DNA of 64,000 nucleotides from Callaeas wilsoni (Eukaryota > Chordata > Aves > Passeriformes > Callaeidae): positions 1 to 64,000 of the forward strand of contig VWPU01012288.1 in the NCBI GenBank assembly GCA_013398955.1. The letters are read 5' to 3'. The notes below the pieces were generated by a model that saw nothing but the letters and a program-made list of their open reading frames with translations, had not been told where the DNA came from and made no database searches. Each line of letters begins with the position of its first letter. The stretch's first letter is position 1. The translations under genes were made by a program, and so were the position numbers. Shown here piece by piece: positions 1-12,500 of this stretch.

Positions 1-2239
1 CACCCTAATCCCATCAAGACAGGCAGCCTGAGCTGCCACACAGTGCTCCCACGTTGGGGGCCCTCATTCTGAGAGCGCCAGCTTCTCACCCACAATGTCT
101 TCTGAAAGTCACATTCACACTCCACTGGCATTAACCCTCAAAGCAGGGTTGCTGACACCACCTGATCTCTCTTGTGTGCCCACCCTGTGGAAATAGCTGT
201 CTGATAAAATGGGCCTTTTCTTTTGAGGTTTTAGTTGCCAGGATGAGTAACGAATAGCACAGGTAGAAACACTGGAAACATTAGTGCAGATTATCCTGAC
301 CCTGTGAAGGGATCAGCTCTAAACTGAGGGTATGGCCAAGTTTCTGCTGCTTTTGGGAGAGAAAACGTCAGCCTTTCCTTGCCCTTCATCTTGCCCTTGC
401 CAGTTCAGATTTCCTTTTCAGGTGTGTGCTCCCAGCTCAGGCAAGAGAGGGCTGTTTTCATTTACTGTGCATGGCAGAAATGCTTAAGGTGAAAAATACT
501 GATTCTGGAGAAGAAAACATACACTCTACATCTCCATTGCATTCTCAGCCTTGCAAAACTGTGAGTTGGAGTCAATCGTGTTTGCAATGCATTTTCTTGT
601 TTTTTCTTCCAACAAAAAATACAGTTTGCTAATCTATATCACAAAGCAGCTTATTTTGTACTGAAGCTAGAATGGGTTAATTTGCTAATGAGTCTTTCTC
701 TCTCCCTATATTTATTGATATATAGAGATATATGCCCCATTCTGATTTCATTCTGACTGTGAAGGTGAAATCGAAGTAAGGGTAATCTGCCTCTCTTCAT
801 CTTCTGCTGGGAGAGTACATTCATTCCTAAACAAGCAAATGCTGTGGTTGCTTAAAAGTGTATCCTGAGCTTTTTGAAGATTGTCTGCTACACCAGTGAT
901 TTGAGGAGCAAGTGGACCACAGCTGATGTTAGCATGTCAAAGAGGTGGCTCATTTTCACAGTGAAAACTCTATTTAAATTTCTGTGTTTAATGGTGTGAG
1001 ATTCCATAAACCCCTGAACAGAATGCTGGTATTCCAGATGTGCATTGTCTCCATAGGAATGCAATTTCACAGTCATCAAACATTTTAAGTTCATCAAGTG
1101 CTAATTATAGCAGAGAGCATGACAGCAGAATCTTCAAAGCCCTGTGGACAGAAAAGCCTATTGATCATACAATTGATTTTTATTACTTGGTATTGAGCGG
1201 CAGGGCTGCCTGCTGTTATATAATCTGGTGGCTTTTTTTTTTTATCTCTCTCTTTTTTTCCCCCTCTTTTCTTTTCTTTTTTGTTCTTCTACTAGACTAA
1301 TGAAATAGTCTAGCTTGCCCTGATGCAGAGTATTGTTTGAGTGGCATATCACCTGGGGTATTGTACTGCATTACTGCAGCTCTCCAAAATTCCTGTCTGT
1401 GTTATTTTCTCTTTTAAAGAATGTGCTGCTTTTTCTAGCTCTATGTCCGATGATGATGTCTCTGAGACTGAAATGAGCCAACTTCTAGCTTCTGGTGTGC
1501 TGATGTCACTCACATCAGCTCCATCGTCTTGGCGGGTTTCGGGTGTGGGAGAGGAAGGAGAATTTGGCAGTGTGCTGAGACATAGTCACTCACTGCAGTT
1601 TTGGCGTTGCTCGTGGGATTTACTGCATGTGATCTGAGTATTGACTCTCCAGGAGCATTGATCAATCACAGTATCAAGCTACTTTTGCAATAGAAAATAA
1701 GCTGAGAAATGGTGTTTGCTCTACTGGCTGCCACAGAGCTGTCAGCTTTCTGCCAAGCTCCTGGGGGACAGGCAAAAGTGAACAAGAGGTCCTGCCACTC
1801 CTGTAAGCTGCTTCCTCTTGTGACTTGCTGTGGCTGATCTCTCCCCTCTAACATTCTTTTCCCCATCCTGTCTCTGTTAGCTGCTGCTTGCAATAGAAAG
1901 ATAAGCACAGATACCTGCAAACCTGCTAGTTGAGGAGCTGCATGCTCACAATGAGTTTTGCTGTTAATGAGCCACGCAGAGCAGGCAACAGGCAGCCCCA
2001 GAGGATTCATCAGGGGCTGGTGCCAGATACCTGTTGAAATAATTGGAAAGATTTCCACTGACTTCAGTAAGCTCTGGTTCCGCTCCTAATTGCACCCTCC
2101 TGTGTTTCTCAGGGATTTGAATCCAGGAAGCTGTATATGCTGTGCTCGTGTACCCACAGCTCCCTAATGTCCTTTCTGTGCCAGGGCTCTGGAAAAACAG
2201 GCTGTATGCCAGCAGCACTTTGGTCTTCTGGGTACATTA

Positions 2240-2302
2240 CTCATGCACCTCAGGGCTTCAGTTTCCCCATGGGCAAAGGTAAGATAACGATAGCTGCTTC
2301 TG
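2240..2302 (+). repeat. MIR-like SINE relic (short fragment)
   Basis: The stretch reads as a degenerate version of the MIR core that normally contains 'cctcagtttccccatctg...aaatgggga'. Here the recognisable part is CTTCAGTTTCCCCATGGGCA followed by a purine-rich GATAACGATA segment. Only about 60 bp can be aligned by eye, so the family call rests on this one block. Confidence 0.45.
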
Positions 2303-5300
2303 GAAAAGAAAAATGCCTGAGGACCTCTCATTTGTTGTATAAAGGAGCTGGTTGCTTCGATGGTCAGTCTGAGTGACTGGACAGTGAGAAAGGGAGATGA
2401 GCGAGATCTAAATGGGTATGTCTGCTTCCAGGGCAGCTACACTGATGAACCTCTGAGAGCCCACGTGTTGTGTGTGGCGGACAAGGATCAGACCTCGCTG
2501 GGTCAGAAGCAGTTAAGTTTAGCTAAACTGTCTCTTTGCTGTCAACAGCCTGTGTTTAGGATGAGATCTTTGAAAGCTGTCAGGATGGACCAAGTACGGT
2601 CACATTTGAAATCAAGTGCCAAAAATCAACTGCGTTAGGGAGGAATGTAGACTGCTGCAGACCTTTATGGTAAAGAACATCCTGAATGCACAATCGCTCT
2701 TTCGTTTAAAGGATGTTTCTGCTAGCTCCCTCTGCCACTTGTTTTCTTTAAGAATTCAGGGGAAAGAAAGAAAAGAAGAAAGGGCATTTAGGATGCAAGG
2801 GGACAAAGCCATGCTAAGTTTCATTTACAGAGATGAATTGGGAACAGGTGCTTCACATAACTGAGGGCCACCATTCTGTGAGAGAGCCCTTGAGAGTCAA
2901 GAGAAAGGAATTGCAAAAAGCAACAGTATATTCAGGAAGATAACTATAATCAAGCCCTTTCTATGTCTATTAAGGGGAAAAGACAACAACCACAAATGCA
3001 ATGGAGACATTAAAATTGACTTTGTAAAAAGCCATTTTTAATATATTTCTTTGTTTCTTTGAAATAATTTCAAACCCGAAGGCAGGAATAATTGAAGCAT
3101 TTACAGCATATATCAATAATACCTCATTATCCGGCTTTGCTTCAATCCACTGATTTCAATTTTCTTTTGAACAAGTTGCATTTATCAGAGGACTTAGCAT
3201 ATGAATGGGGAGGGGGGAGAAATGTAAAATGCATGCTCCAGATTTACATGTCTTAGGATGCCAAATAGCCATCAAAACTAATTGTTTCTAAAATGCTTTA
3301 TAAACCTTATCTTATGTGTTGACTCTAATCAGAACAATTAATTTCATAATGAATTCTTTCTACACACACCCAATCTTATTATTATCCTTAGTCTAAATTA
3401 ATAACATCATGATAATAATTAGTAGATATGAAATTGTCTCTTCACTGCTTCTCATAGCATGTGGGCTTGATAGAAAAGAGCAACAAGGATGACAATTAGA
3501 GTAAAACGTCAGCTGTATTGATTGTTGAGCACCTTAACCCTAGCATCTGCAAAATAGGCTTTATCTAAATCTGAATATCTTTTTATATTCTCCCTCCTTC
3601 TATTTTATTTCAACAGTTTTCCTTCCCACGAGAGGCAACATCTCCTGCTCAAAGCTCACAACAAAAGCATTAAAGTAGAATTTTAGAGCCTGATTCAAAG
3701 TGTGCTGATGCCAGATTTTAGAGCAAACGAGCAATGGGGAGATTTAGGAGAGTGTCAGCACCTGGAGACCCATCGATATCCTTCTTGAGGTTTCAGTCTT
3801 CCAGAAACCTCAGGGAAGATGGACAGCTTTTTATTTTGGACTGTGATTTTATGGCCTTGTTAAGACAAATTGATTTGAATATGGTGTTGCTTTCATAGCG
3901 CCAGGTCCAATCCTTGCTCTGCCTCACTACTTAACCATGGGAAGGGAGTGTGAGAGGGTAGTGGAATTGCCCATTTTTAGAAGAGCATAAGACAGACATG
4001 AAACACATCCTTAACCTTAATTGCCTTTACTGAATACATTAGTGTGTTTAATCAGTTGCTGAAATAACTCTCCTCCATTCTCTGAAGGCAAAAATCTCTT
4101 TCTATGGGCATGGCTGTAAGATGATGGTCCTTGTCAGTCCACAGCCCTACCTTTAGGCCCAGTTCTGTTGCAGCCTTAGAATTTCCACCTTCCTTTATTC
4201 AAAGTCACTTTTCCAGCTTCTGCAGTCACAAGAAAACATGGCACACCTGCATTAACAAATTATTGCCTGAAGCCAACAACTTGAAAAGGGACTGAAACAG
4301 GACAAGGCAGAAGAAGAATTGCTTCATAATGTTTTATTCATGCACCTGACTGATGATGTATGGGCTACAGCTTTATGATGACTGGAAAAAAAGAAAGAAA
4401 TTTGTTGTGTGCTTTGGGGTTTTTATTTGTGTGGGGTGGTTTTTTTTTTGTTTGCTTGTTTTTTTCTTTAATTTATTTTTTAAAAATTGTAATGACAGAG
4501 ACAGTGGTATATTAAGCACAAAAGGAGAGTGTTCTCTGAAACAGAAGATATTAAGTCACTTGGGTTCTTCAGTGCAAGAAGAAGAGCTTAAACCTAAGCT
4601 TCTCATTTTGGAAACTGAAGTTAGAAAAGCACATTCCCTTGATGCCATTTCAAAAAGAGATAGTTAACATTACCCCTGCAAAGGGAGGTATTTTGATGTT
4701 TTGCAGAGAAAACCTGTGACAGAATCACATTGCTGCTGACAGTCGAGATGAAGGCACAGCTATCAGGGAAATAAAGTCCCTTGTGTGTCTCTTTTTTTTT
4801 CCTAAATCATCTGTGAACAGCTTTTAAACTATCTTTGTATTTTTGAAACTAGCATCTTGAAGTGCTGCCTCTATCACAAAATCTGCAATTCGGTGTGCAG
4901 GCTAAAATGTTCAGCACAAAATGTGGACTTGATATTCAGATGGAGAATGTTTCTTTGTTACTGGCAGTACCAGTCTGAATTCTAGATCATCAAACCAGAT
5001 TCACAGTGCTGCACACACAGATAGCAGGAAAGATTCAAAAGCTCTCTGCTCTGCACAAAGCAAGGGCATATCTGAGATGTAATCGTGACCTGACTGATGC
5101 ACCTTTCATCTAAGAGGTGAGGGCCTACCAGCAACAAAGATATGGCATAGACCACAAACTCCAGAACCTTTTAAATGAGTATTTCTATAGAGCAGTTGGT
5201 CAAACAATCAATTTCTGATTCACATATTTTGTCCTGAGTATTTCTTTCAGTCTTCAAAAATGAAAATAAGATCATGGGTAGCCCAAAATTTACCTCAGAA

Positions 5301-7643
5301 AGTCTTTAAGTACTTCATTTTAAAACCACCAAAAAGAAATGTTTCCTCAATTCTACTTCTCATGCCGAGAATATTTGGCAAATCCTACTGAAATTTTCCA
5401 TTTGTTTTGGAAGAAGAAACAAAGTTAATTTCCACTGAGTAGAAGTGTTCACAAACTCCTCTTTAATCTGTGAACAGCAGATCCTTTGGCATCCTCACGT
5501 CTTCCCTGAGGCACAGCAACCCGGAGTCCAGACCTGCTGGGTGTGTCCATACTGCAACAGAAGAGGCCAGCAAAACCTGCCGTGGTGTCGGTGCTTGTAA
5601 AGCCAAACTGATTCCAATGTATATCATATTCGGCCACCAAATATGTTCTCTCCTGTATTTTTTAGTAACTCTGCACTAATTCCTGTGTTGTTTGTATGGT
5701 CGGATTAGTTTTTCTTATGCTATTTTTTTCATCTTTGGCTTTAGTTCAGAATATAGATTTCACACAAGCAAAGTTAACATGACACAAAGGGTTCCTTCTG
5801 GTTGCTGTTGACTGCTATGTAGCAACCAAAAGCCCTTTAGTTCTAATCTATTTTCCTGTCAGGTGAGATTTGGACATTTTCCAAGGCACACCTTGTATTC
5901 TTCAAATAACAGGGACTGATCTTAACCTCACTTTAATTCACTTACTGGCAGTAACTCCAACTTCGACTCTACTGCTTGACTTTCGTGTATCAACGCTGAT
6001 TTAAGCAGCCTGAAGGTCAGGTGCTCTTGGGACATATTATAAAGAACACACGTCCTAATCAGGCACTTAAAATCTCTGAACATTTAAAATAATAGGACAC
6101 TGGTGGTCGCTAGAAACAGTGGGATCTGCAGAGATGAAATATTTTGGGAAAAGAAGCTGTCCGTAATCTTGACATCCCCAGCTGTTCGGGTGGTTTAATG
6201 GTGTTGCAGCCCATGGAGGTGCAGGGTGAATGCCTTTGTTCCGTGACGCAGCGAGGTGAGCAGCCGCACGGTGCAAGAAGAGCGCAACCTTCCCTCTGGG
6301 TCACACATCGCATGTGCCGTTTGGGATGATCTCAGGCTGGAGTATTTCCTAAGTGACCTCCGGACACACAAAACCCCTCATACAGCAGAGCTGTAGTGAA
6401 GCGAAGGCGCTGAGGAGGTGTGAAGGAGTCAGCCCGGAGCAGTTTCTGCCTCAGTTCCACTAGAGTGCAGCTTTGCACAGCCAAAGCTGAGAAAAGCAGC
6501 TCAGACCACGGGTGCCGCACGCAAATTCTCTCAGCGTGCCTTTATCCCAAACACCCTTGTCTCACTGAGATTAGGATGCAGGCCCTGTTACTTGGTTGTG
6601 TATAAATCCATATGCATTTTCGAGCAGATCTTATACTAAAGCATGAGAGGTGCTGTTAAAGAACGGACTTCTTTTTTTCTAGTCAAATCAGAGATTTTGA
6701 TTATACTCTGAAACCCAGGTACAGCACTGATTCTACTGGACCTAGATAAATGCTTAATGTTCAGCATGTGCTTAGTTGTACATGTTTGAATTGACTTGCT
6801 ACATCAGAATATCCTTTAACATAAAATATGGAAGAGACAGGAAACTTCCCAGAACTGGATAAGATATGGCCAGCTTTTGAGATTGCACTGTACAGTAAAT
6901 TATGTTGATACTTCAACACAGAAGGCACAGCTAAGTTGTTCTACTGTGTATCTGTTCAATGAGCTCAGAGAAAATTCCAAAATTAGATTAAACTTTCGAA
7001 CTTTCTGCAAAGGAAGAAAACAAGAAGTGCTTACATTCTGATACTTTATTAAAGACATGGGTGCTTTCCAAATACTGAATAATCAATTAATGTAGAGCTT
7101 TTGTCATCTGTCAAAAAAACCCTTTGCCTTCCCTCCTCCAAACTGTTTCAACAGGAGGATCTTTAGCTGCCTGTTTCACTGAAACCCACTGATATGTGCA
7201 GCTGTACTGTTTAGAATATTTCTGAACTTCCCCTCTGAAAAATGTATTTTATAACCTAGCCGCCTGATTCACACCACAGTGAAAGTTGTAGATTCTCCTC
7301 CCCTACCTTATGCCCCTGGCCCTCCCGCATCCTTTTTATGCAGCACCAAATAGTCTGACAAGTTCCAGAGGAGCAGACCTGGACAGACATACTCTGTATA
7401 GAAAACTTGTACAGAAACCTCAGCTGGTACACACAACTGAGACAAATTGGCCAGGAAAATGAAGGGAAAAAAAATTGTAACTTTACCTGCCTCTCTCAAC
7501 TGCAGGAATGAATGACTGGTCAAACCACAAAAGATAAATTTAAAGTAAACCTGGCTGATAAGAAACACTAGTTTATTTAAGGTGAGTCATGAGGTCTCCA
7601 TTCAATTCACCTAAACTTGTCAGGATATTTAAATAGCTTTAAT

Positions 7644-7761
7644 AAACACTGAAATAACCAGTGTTTTTCAAGTTTGAAAAATATAAACCTGTAACTTTCA
7701 TAGAAGTTACAAATGCTATGTCTTTAACTAGCTCTAAAATAAATTTGTAGCTTACAAATTT
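7644..7761. repeat. Cluster of three perfect inverted repeats
   Basis: Three perfect hairpins lie within 118 bp. AAACACTG at 7644-7651 pairs with CAGTGTTT at 7659-7666 (7-nt loop). TGTAACTT at 7690-7697 pairs with AAGTTACA at 7704-7711 (6-nt loop). AAATTTGTA at 7741-7749 pairs with TACAAATTT at 7753-7761 (3-nt loop). In addition TTTCATAGAA at about 7696 is the reverse complement of TTCTATGAAA at about 7760, so the last two hairpins can also fold into a longer stem. The DNA is AT-rich, which raises the chance rate, but three perfect arms in a row is unusual. No transposon family is recognised. Confidence 0.6.
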
Positions 7762-9299
7762 TCTATGAAATATTGATGGTTAAGAAAAGTGCTTAAGGAA
7801 GTTGATTTCCAGCTGCTTCTACTGGGGACTCTTAGATTTGTGCTAGTATTAGCCATACCTGTGAAATAATTTTTTCTACAGGCTTACTTTAAAGAACTGG
7901 ATATTTTGTGAAAGCGTTTGGATTGTCCTCGCTTGCATCATTGCGTTCTGATAGATTGTCTTCAAAATGGTTTGGCTTGTGGCCTGCCAGGCACGTGACA
8001 GTCAAAATCCTTTTTTGTCCCCCTAATCCTTGCTCTTTTAAAGATGTGCTTCTTTAGAAGCTATGCCATAGAGTCATGATTTCAAAAACAGCTGCCATCT
8101 GCAATAACTGAACCCAGGATGAGTCAAGCTCACTGTTTCATTGAGAGCAGAGCAGGGCCTGGCTGAGGACTTTACAGTGTAGCCTGAAATATCCTCAAGC
8201 TTCAAAGAACCTTGGACCAGCTCTTAATTATTCAGGAAGCTAGAAACTCTTCTAAATTATTTCCTGCATCAGGAATGCTGCCTGAGCTGCTCAGATAGTT
8301 ATGTTTGCCTCAAGATAGTACCTCTGCTGGTTGTGACCACTACTCATCATATCCTCCCAGAAAAACCCAGCCTTAAAAACTGACAGGTGAGCAAAGGCAG
8401 GATGAAGAGAGGAATACCCCGAGGTCTTTGTTCAACAGAATGGATATCTGCCAATTGAAACATGAACACATGAAAACAAAAGTTTCTTCTATAATAAATA
8501 GTACCTTTTGTTACGCCTTCTAACAATGCTTTGCCCTCACAGAGAAAGGACTTGTGATTGTGACATTCAAGGTACCCCAGACATATTACTGCTGGGTTTA
8601 CTTTGTGTACCTAATTAAAGCTGGAATGTCTCATGGCTCACTGCAGCTTTCCATCACATGAAGCCTCTTGACATTATTTATGCAACTGCTAAGTGACACA
8701 GAAACACATCCAAGGGAGAAGCAGAGAGGAACAAATGGCTCAAGAAAGGTCAGGGCAATACTACGTGGCTGCTTGGCTGCTTCCTAGGAATGGAAAGAGA
8801 AATTCTGCTCCTTTTGAACTCCTCCTTTTGTGTTCTTTGTTAGCAAAATTAGTTTATGAGTTGTGACATTGAGGGCTTAATTTTCCTTTTATTGCTTTGA
8901 AGGGCCACAAATACACACAAAGCAGTAAAGTAGAAATATTAATGTAGATGTTTGCCATCAAAGCTGCCAGCAACTGGCTGTCAAACAGACAGCATCATTT
9001 CTCTTTGTGCTTTATGCTGCAGACACTCTCAGATCAGGTTAAGACACTTAAATGTATTCTGTGTGTTTCAGGAACATCTGTTAGCACATCGTCGTCTGAG
9101 AACAAATTTGCCAACCCCCATCAGAAATGCCCCTAATACGAGTTTATATCAAGAGCCCAGGCATGTAGCAGGAGCTCAGCATTGACTTGAAGCTTGTGGG
9201 TTTTTGGTCATGGTATACCAGCCTCTGAAATCTAGCATGCAAGAAAAGGTCTACAGTCTGATCAGTGCAACAGAACGGGTTTTGTAAGAGGAGCAATGT

Positions 9300-9598
9300 A
9301 ATGGATGAGCAGGTTTGAAGGAAATATGAGGAAATGCATTCTAATACAACATGCACCTGATCTGTAGAACTTGTTGCCATTGGATGGTGTGGGTGCTAAG
9401 AACTTACAAAGGTTCAAAAAGTGACTGAATAAATTCAAGAAAAATAGAAAAATCACTGGAGAGTGCTAATCGCTTCACCACATCCCATTCACGGGGCCTT
9501 ATGTCTTGGATTACTGTAAGCTGTAGTATACCTGGGAAATACTACTTTGATCTTGCTTTGGTCTTATCCTTGTACATCTGCTACTGGCCACTCTCCAA
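9300..9598 (+). mobile_element. Ancient CR1 LINE 3' fragment
   Basis: The text resembles the 3' UTR of old amniote CR1 copies. Recognisable blocks are 'gaacttgttgccattgga', 'ttcaaaaagtgactgaataaattca' and, near the end, 'catctgctactggccact'. The match is degenerate with many substitutions and there is no tail repeat, so this is an old, 3'-truncated relic. The identification is from memory of the consensus and not from an alignment. Confidence 0.55.
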
Positions 9599-12500
9599 AA
9601 AAACCCCAAAACAAGTAGACTTTTTTTGCATTATGGATAGGAATAAATTTCACAGATGCTTGTTCACAGATCCTTAACACTAAACAAACACTCATGCCAT
9701 TGTTTAACATCATTTTATATACAGTCAATCAGGAAGTTTCCATCTAAACTGCAAAAATAACTGAGTAGCAGGCCCAGGATGATTTTTTTTTCAACATAAC
9801 ATACTGTTTCCTTTAAAATCAAACATATATAAATAGGAAATATTTGCTTTATATCTTGTGACTCCAAAAGATGTTGCAATGACACAAGGATTTTCTGATC
9901 TGCAGGATATTACACTCGAAATAATCTCCCTGTCCTAAAAGGCTTCTAGCCTGTAACTCTTTAGCTCTTCAGATCTGTGATTCTTATGTATGTTGGCATG
10001 TTTGCTCTAGGTTGATATTGAGCAAAGACAGACTGTGAAAAAAGAGTCTTATTTTCAAGAAGCCTATCATGAAAATGTAGAGCAAGAAAAAATCTATTTC
10101 AAATGTCTCCAGCTAAGGCCAGAAACTAATTAAATGAGATTTTGAAGGGCAAAGTGAGAGCATAAAAGAAAATGAGGAAAGTGAAGGGAAAGAGTTCAGA
10201 TGAGGTTAGAGATTTTTTGGAAAAAAAAAGAAACAATGCATTAAAATCATACCATGAATAAAAGGCCAACGGCCTTGCTGATAGACTGATGGTTTTGTGG
10301 GGCAGAGGTGGGACTATGTTACACTTCACTGCCCTGACATGACCTAGGCTGAATGACAGACTTTCTTTCAAATTTCCCAACCACTAAGGTTTTAATTTGG
10401 TTCATACTGCTTCTATTCTCTCCTGAGTGTTCATTTATTCCTATTTTTAAAAATGCCATATATCCTGCAATGGTATAACAAAAAACTCTGTGTTCAATTT
10501 TGTTTTAAAACACCAAGAAATCCAGATTCTGATTGGCCATCTCCATTTGTAATCTGTACAGTAGGTGCCTATTTTTTAGCAGCTAACTGACTTTGGCATG
10601 CACATTTTTTTCAGGACATTAAATAGTTTTTAGCTGTTGAGTATGATGTTCCTCGGAGTGCTAGAAAATATGTATTGTGTAAGCCAAATGAAATTTGAAA
10701 ACATTGTGCTTAGATATTCACAAATTTTGTTAAGGTGTTTTGATCTGTGTTGTGCTGTGTTGACTTGTGAAGGTTTCAAGCCAGAAGAGGGCTTCATTGG
10801 GCTAAAATGTCCTTGATATAATTCGGTTCCTGGATGGTGTTTAAACTTTAGCAAGAGCTATGTAAAGCTGACACTGAGCCCAGATAAATCTGGTGATTGA
10901 GATCTTTCAAAGGTAGCATTAAGGTCTCATGGAATTGTGCTTACCGGTATCAGCTGATATCCACCCATTTTTGTTAGAGCTTGAGAATGCAAACAAAGAG
11001 AGTAAAGTATTGGATCATACTCGTGGATTTAAATGTTTCTTCTTTTGTTCCAAAACACAAACATCAGGTTTCAGATACATGGTTAGCCTCTGCCACAATC
11101 ATCTGAAATTAATCAGGTTTAAACTAATACACACTGTGAAACCAAACAGCAGTGCCTTAAAATGAAAGTAAGGGAAAAATTGTGCTGGGATTTTCCCAAG
11201 TCAGTCATCTTTGGTGTAGCCCTTCTGTGAATCATGTCAACAGAATTAACACTGACTTCAGTGGAGCAGACCTCTCCATTAGTGCCCAACAGTGACAACC
11301 CATGCTGACCTGAGCAATGGCACACGCAATTTGGGCTCCTCCAGCAGGAGTTGTTGGTGCTTGTAGCTGTCAGAGTCTTCATCTCCTAGCTTGACAGTCT
11401 AGCTCAATTCTTAGAAAGCAACAGAAGAGGAAAAGAGTCTCCAAGCTGTGAATGAAGTTGTATGGCTTGCTGGCATCACCAGGATTTGATTGATGATTTT
11501 AAACACATGTACTGGTGTAGAATTTATTGGGAGGCAGTCGCTTCATACTTCTGAAGAGCGTGGCACTGTTAGGGCTTCCTATACCAGAGAATCAGAAATG
11601 CTATGCTCTACTGGCTGCCATAGGCGGGTGGTCACTTCAGCCTTTTATCCAGTAGTTTATGAGGCCTTTAAAGTCTTAAAATGTGCTTATGTTATATCAA
11701 TACCCAGAAGGAAGGACTGACTGCACAAAATATAGTGGAAATCTAGCAAAATCCTTGCCTTGGCATCGGTGGCAATTCCTTCGACAGCAAAGCCATTCAT
11801 GTTTTGCAGGCAATAAAATCTCATTGTATTCCCTCCCACTTCCTTCCTCTTCATCCTGCATGCACCTGTGAGGAAATGGTCCATTTCTCCTACCAAGATG
11901 TTCCTCTCACTCTGTTTTGGGGGAAATGCAGAACGGATTTTTATTTTGTTTCCAGATTTACCATCCTATTCTCTATAGCGTGTTCCTGTTATGACTCCAT
12001 GGCCAAGCTTCTGAAAGAACTTCATGGTACAAGAGTTCTGTGCACACCTGGATGCTTTGCAGTGTGAACGGGCTGCTTCAGAGCTGCACTGATCACTGCC
12101 ATGATCTAAAGTGTCACCAAGGGGTAAAGCACTTGAAAGGGCACAGCAGACATGCCTTCTACTCCTTGCTGTAGGGATGAGAGGGGGGCTTGGGAAAGAT
12201 ACTTAATTTTAACCCATCTGTAAGACAAGTACTTTCGCTGTGAAGAGCATTGACATCTCCTCCTGGAAAGAGCTAGATACTAGTATTATCAAATAAGGCT
12301 TAAAGCCTTCAGCTCTTTCTTATTTCCAGTTCCTTGAGTAGTAATATGTTCATCTGATGGGAAACTCACCTGTGGTTTTCCCACACGAAGTTCTTAATAT
12401 GAAGTTCTCCTAGGTGGATTCATAAAACATTCCTCATAATCCCCATTTATTTCAAGCCATTTTGCAGCTCTGAATAGCACAGTGCCTCATAAAGAACGTT

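Larger units (their letters stand above)
1..9299. other. Intergenic DNA, no gene seen
   Basis: I find no convincing exon here. Reading frames are all under 135 codons, overlap one another on both strands, and show no domain I recognise. The stretch contains a probable MIR-like relic near 2.24 kb, AT-rich DNA with many TAAT cores at about 3.0-3.48 kb, and a cluster of perfect hairpins at 7.64-7.76 kb. It lies in the gene-poor region downstream of EPHA5. Confidence 0.7.
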
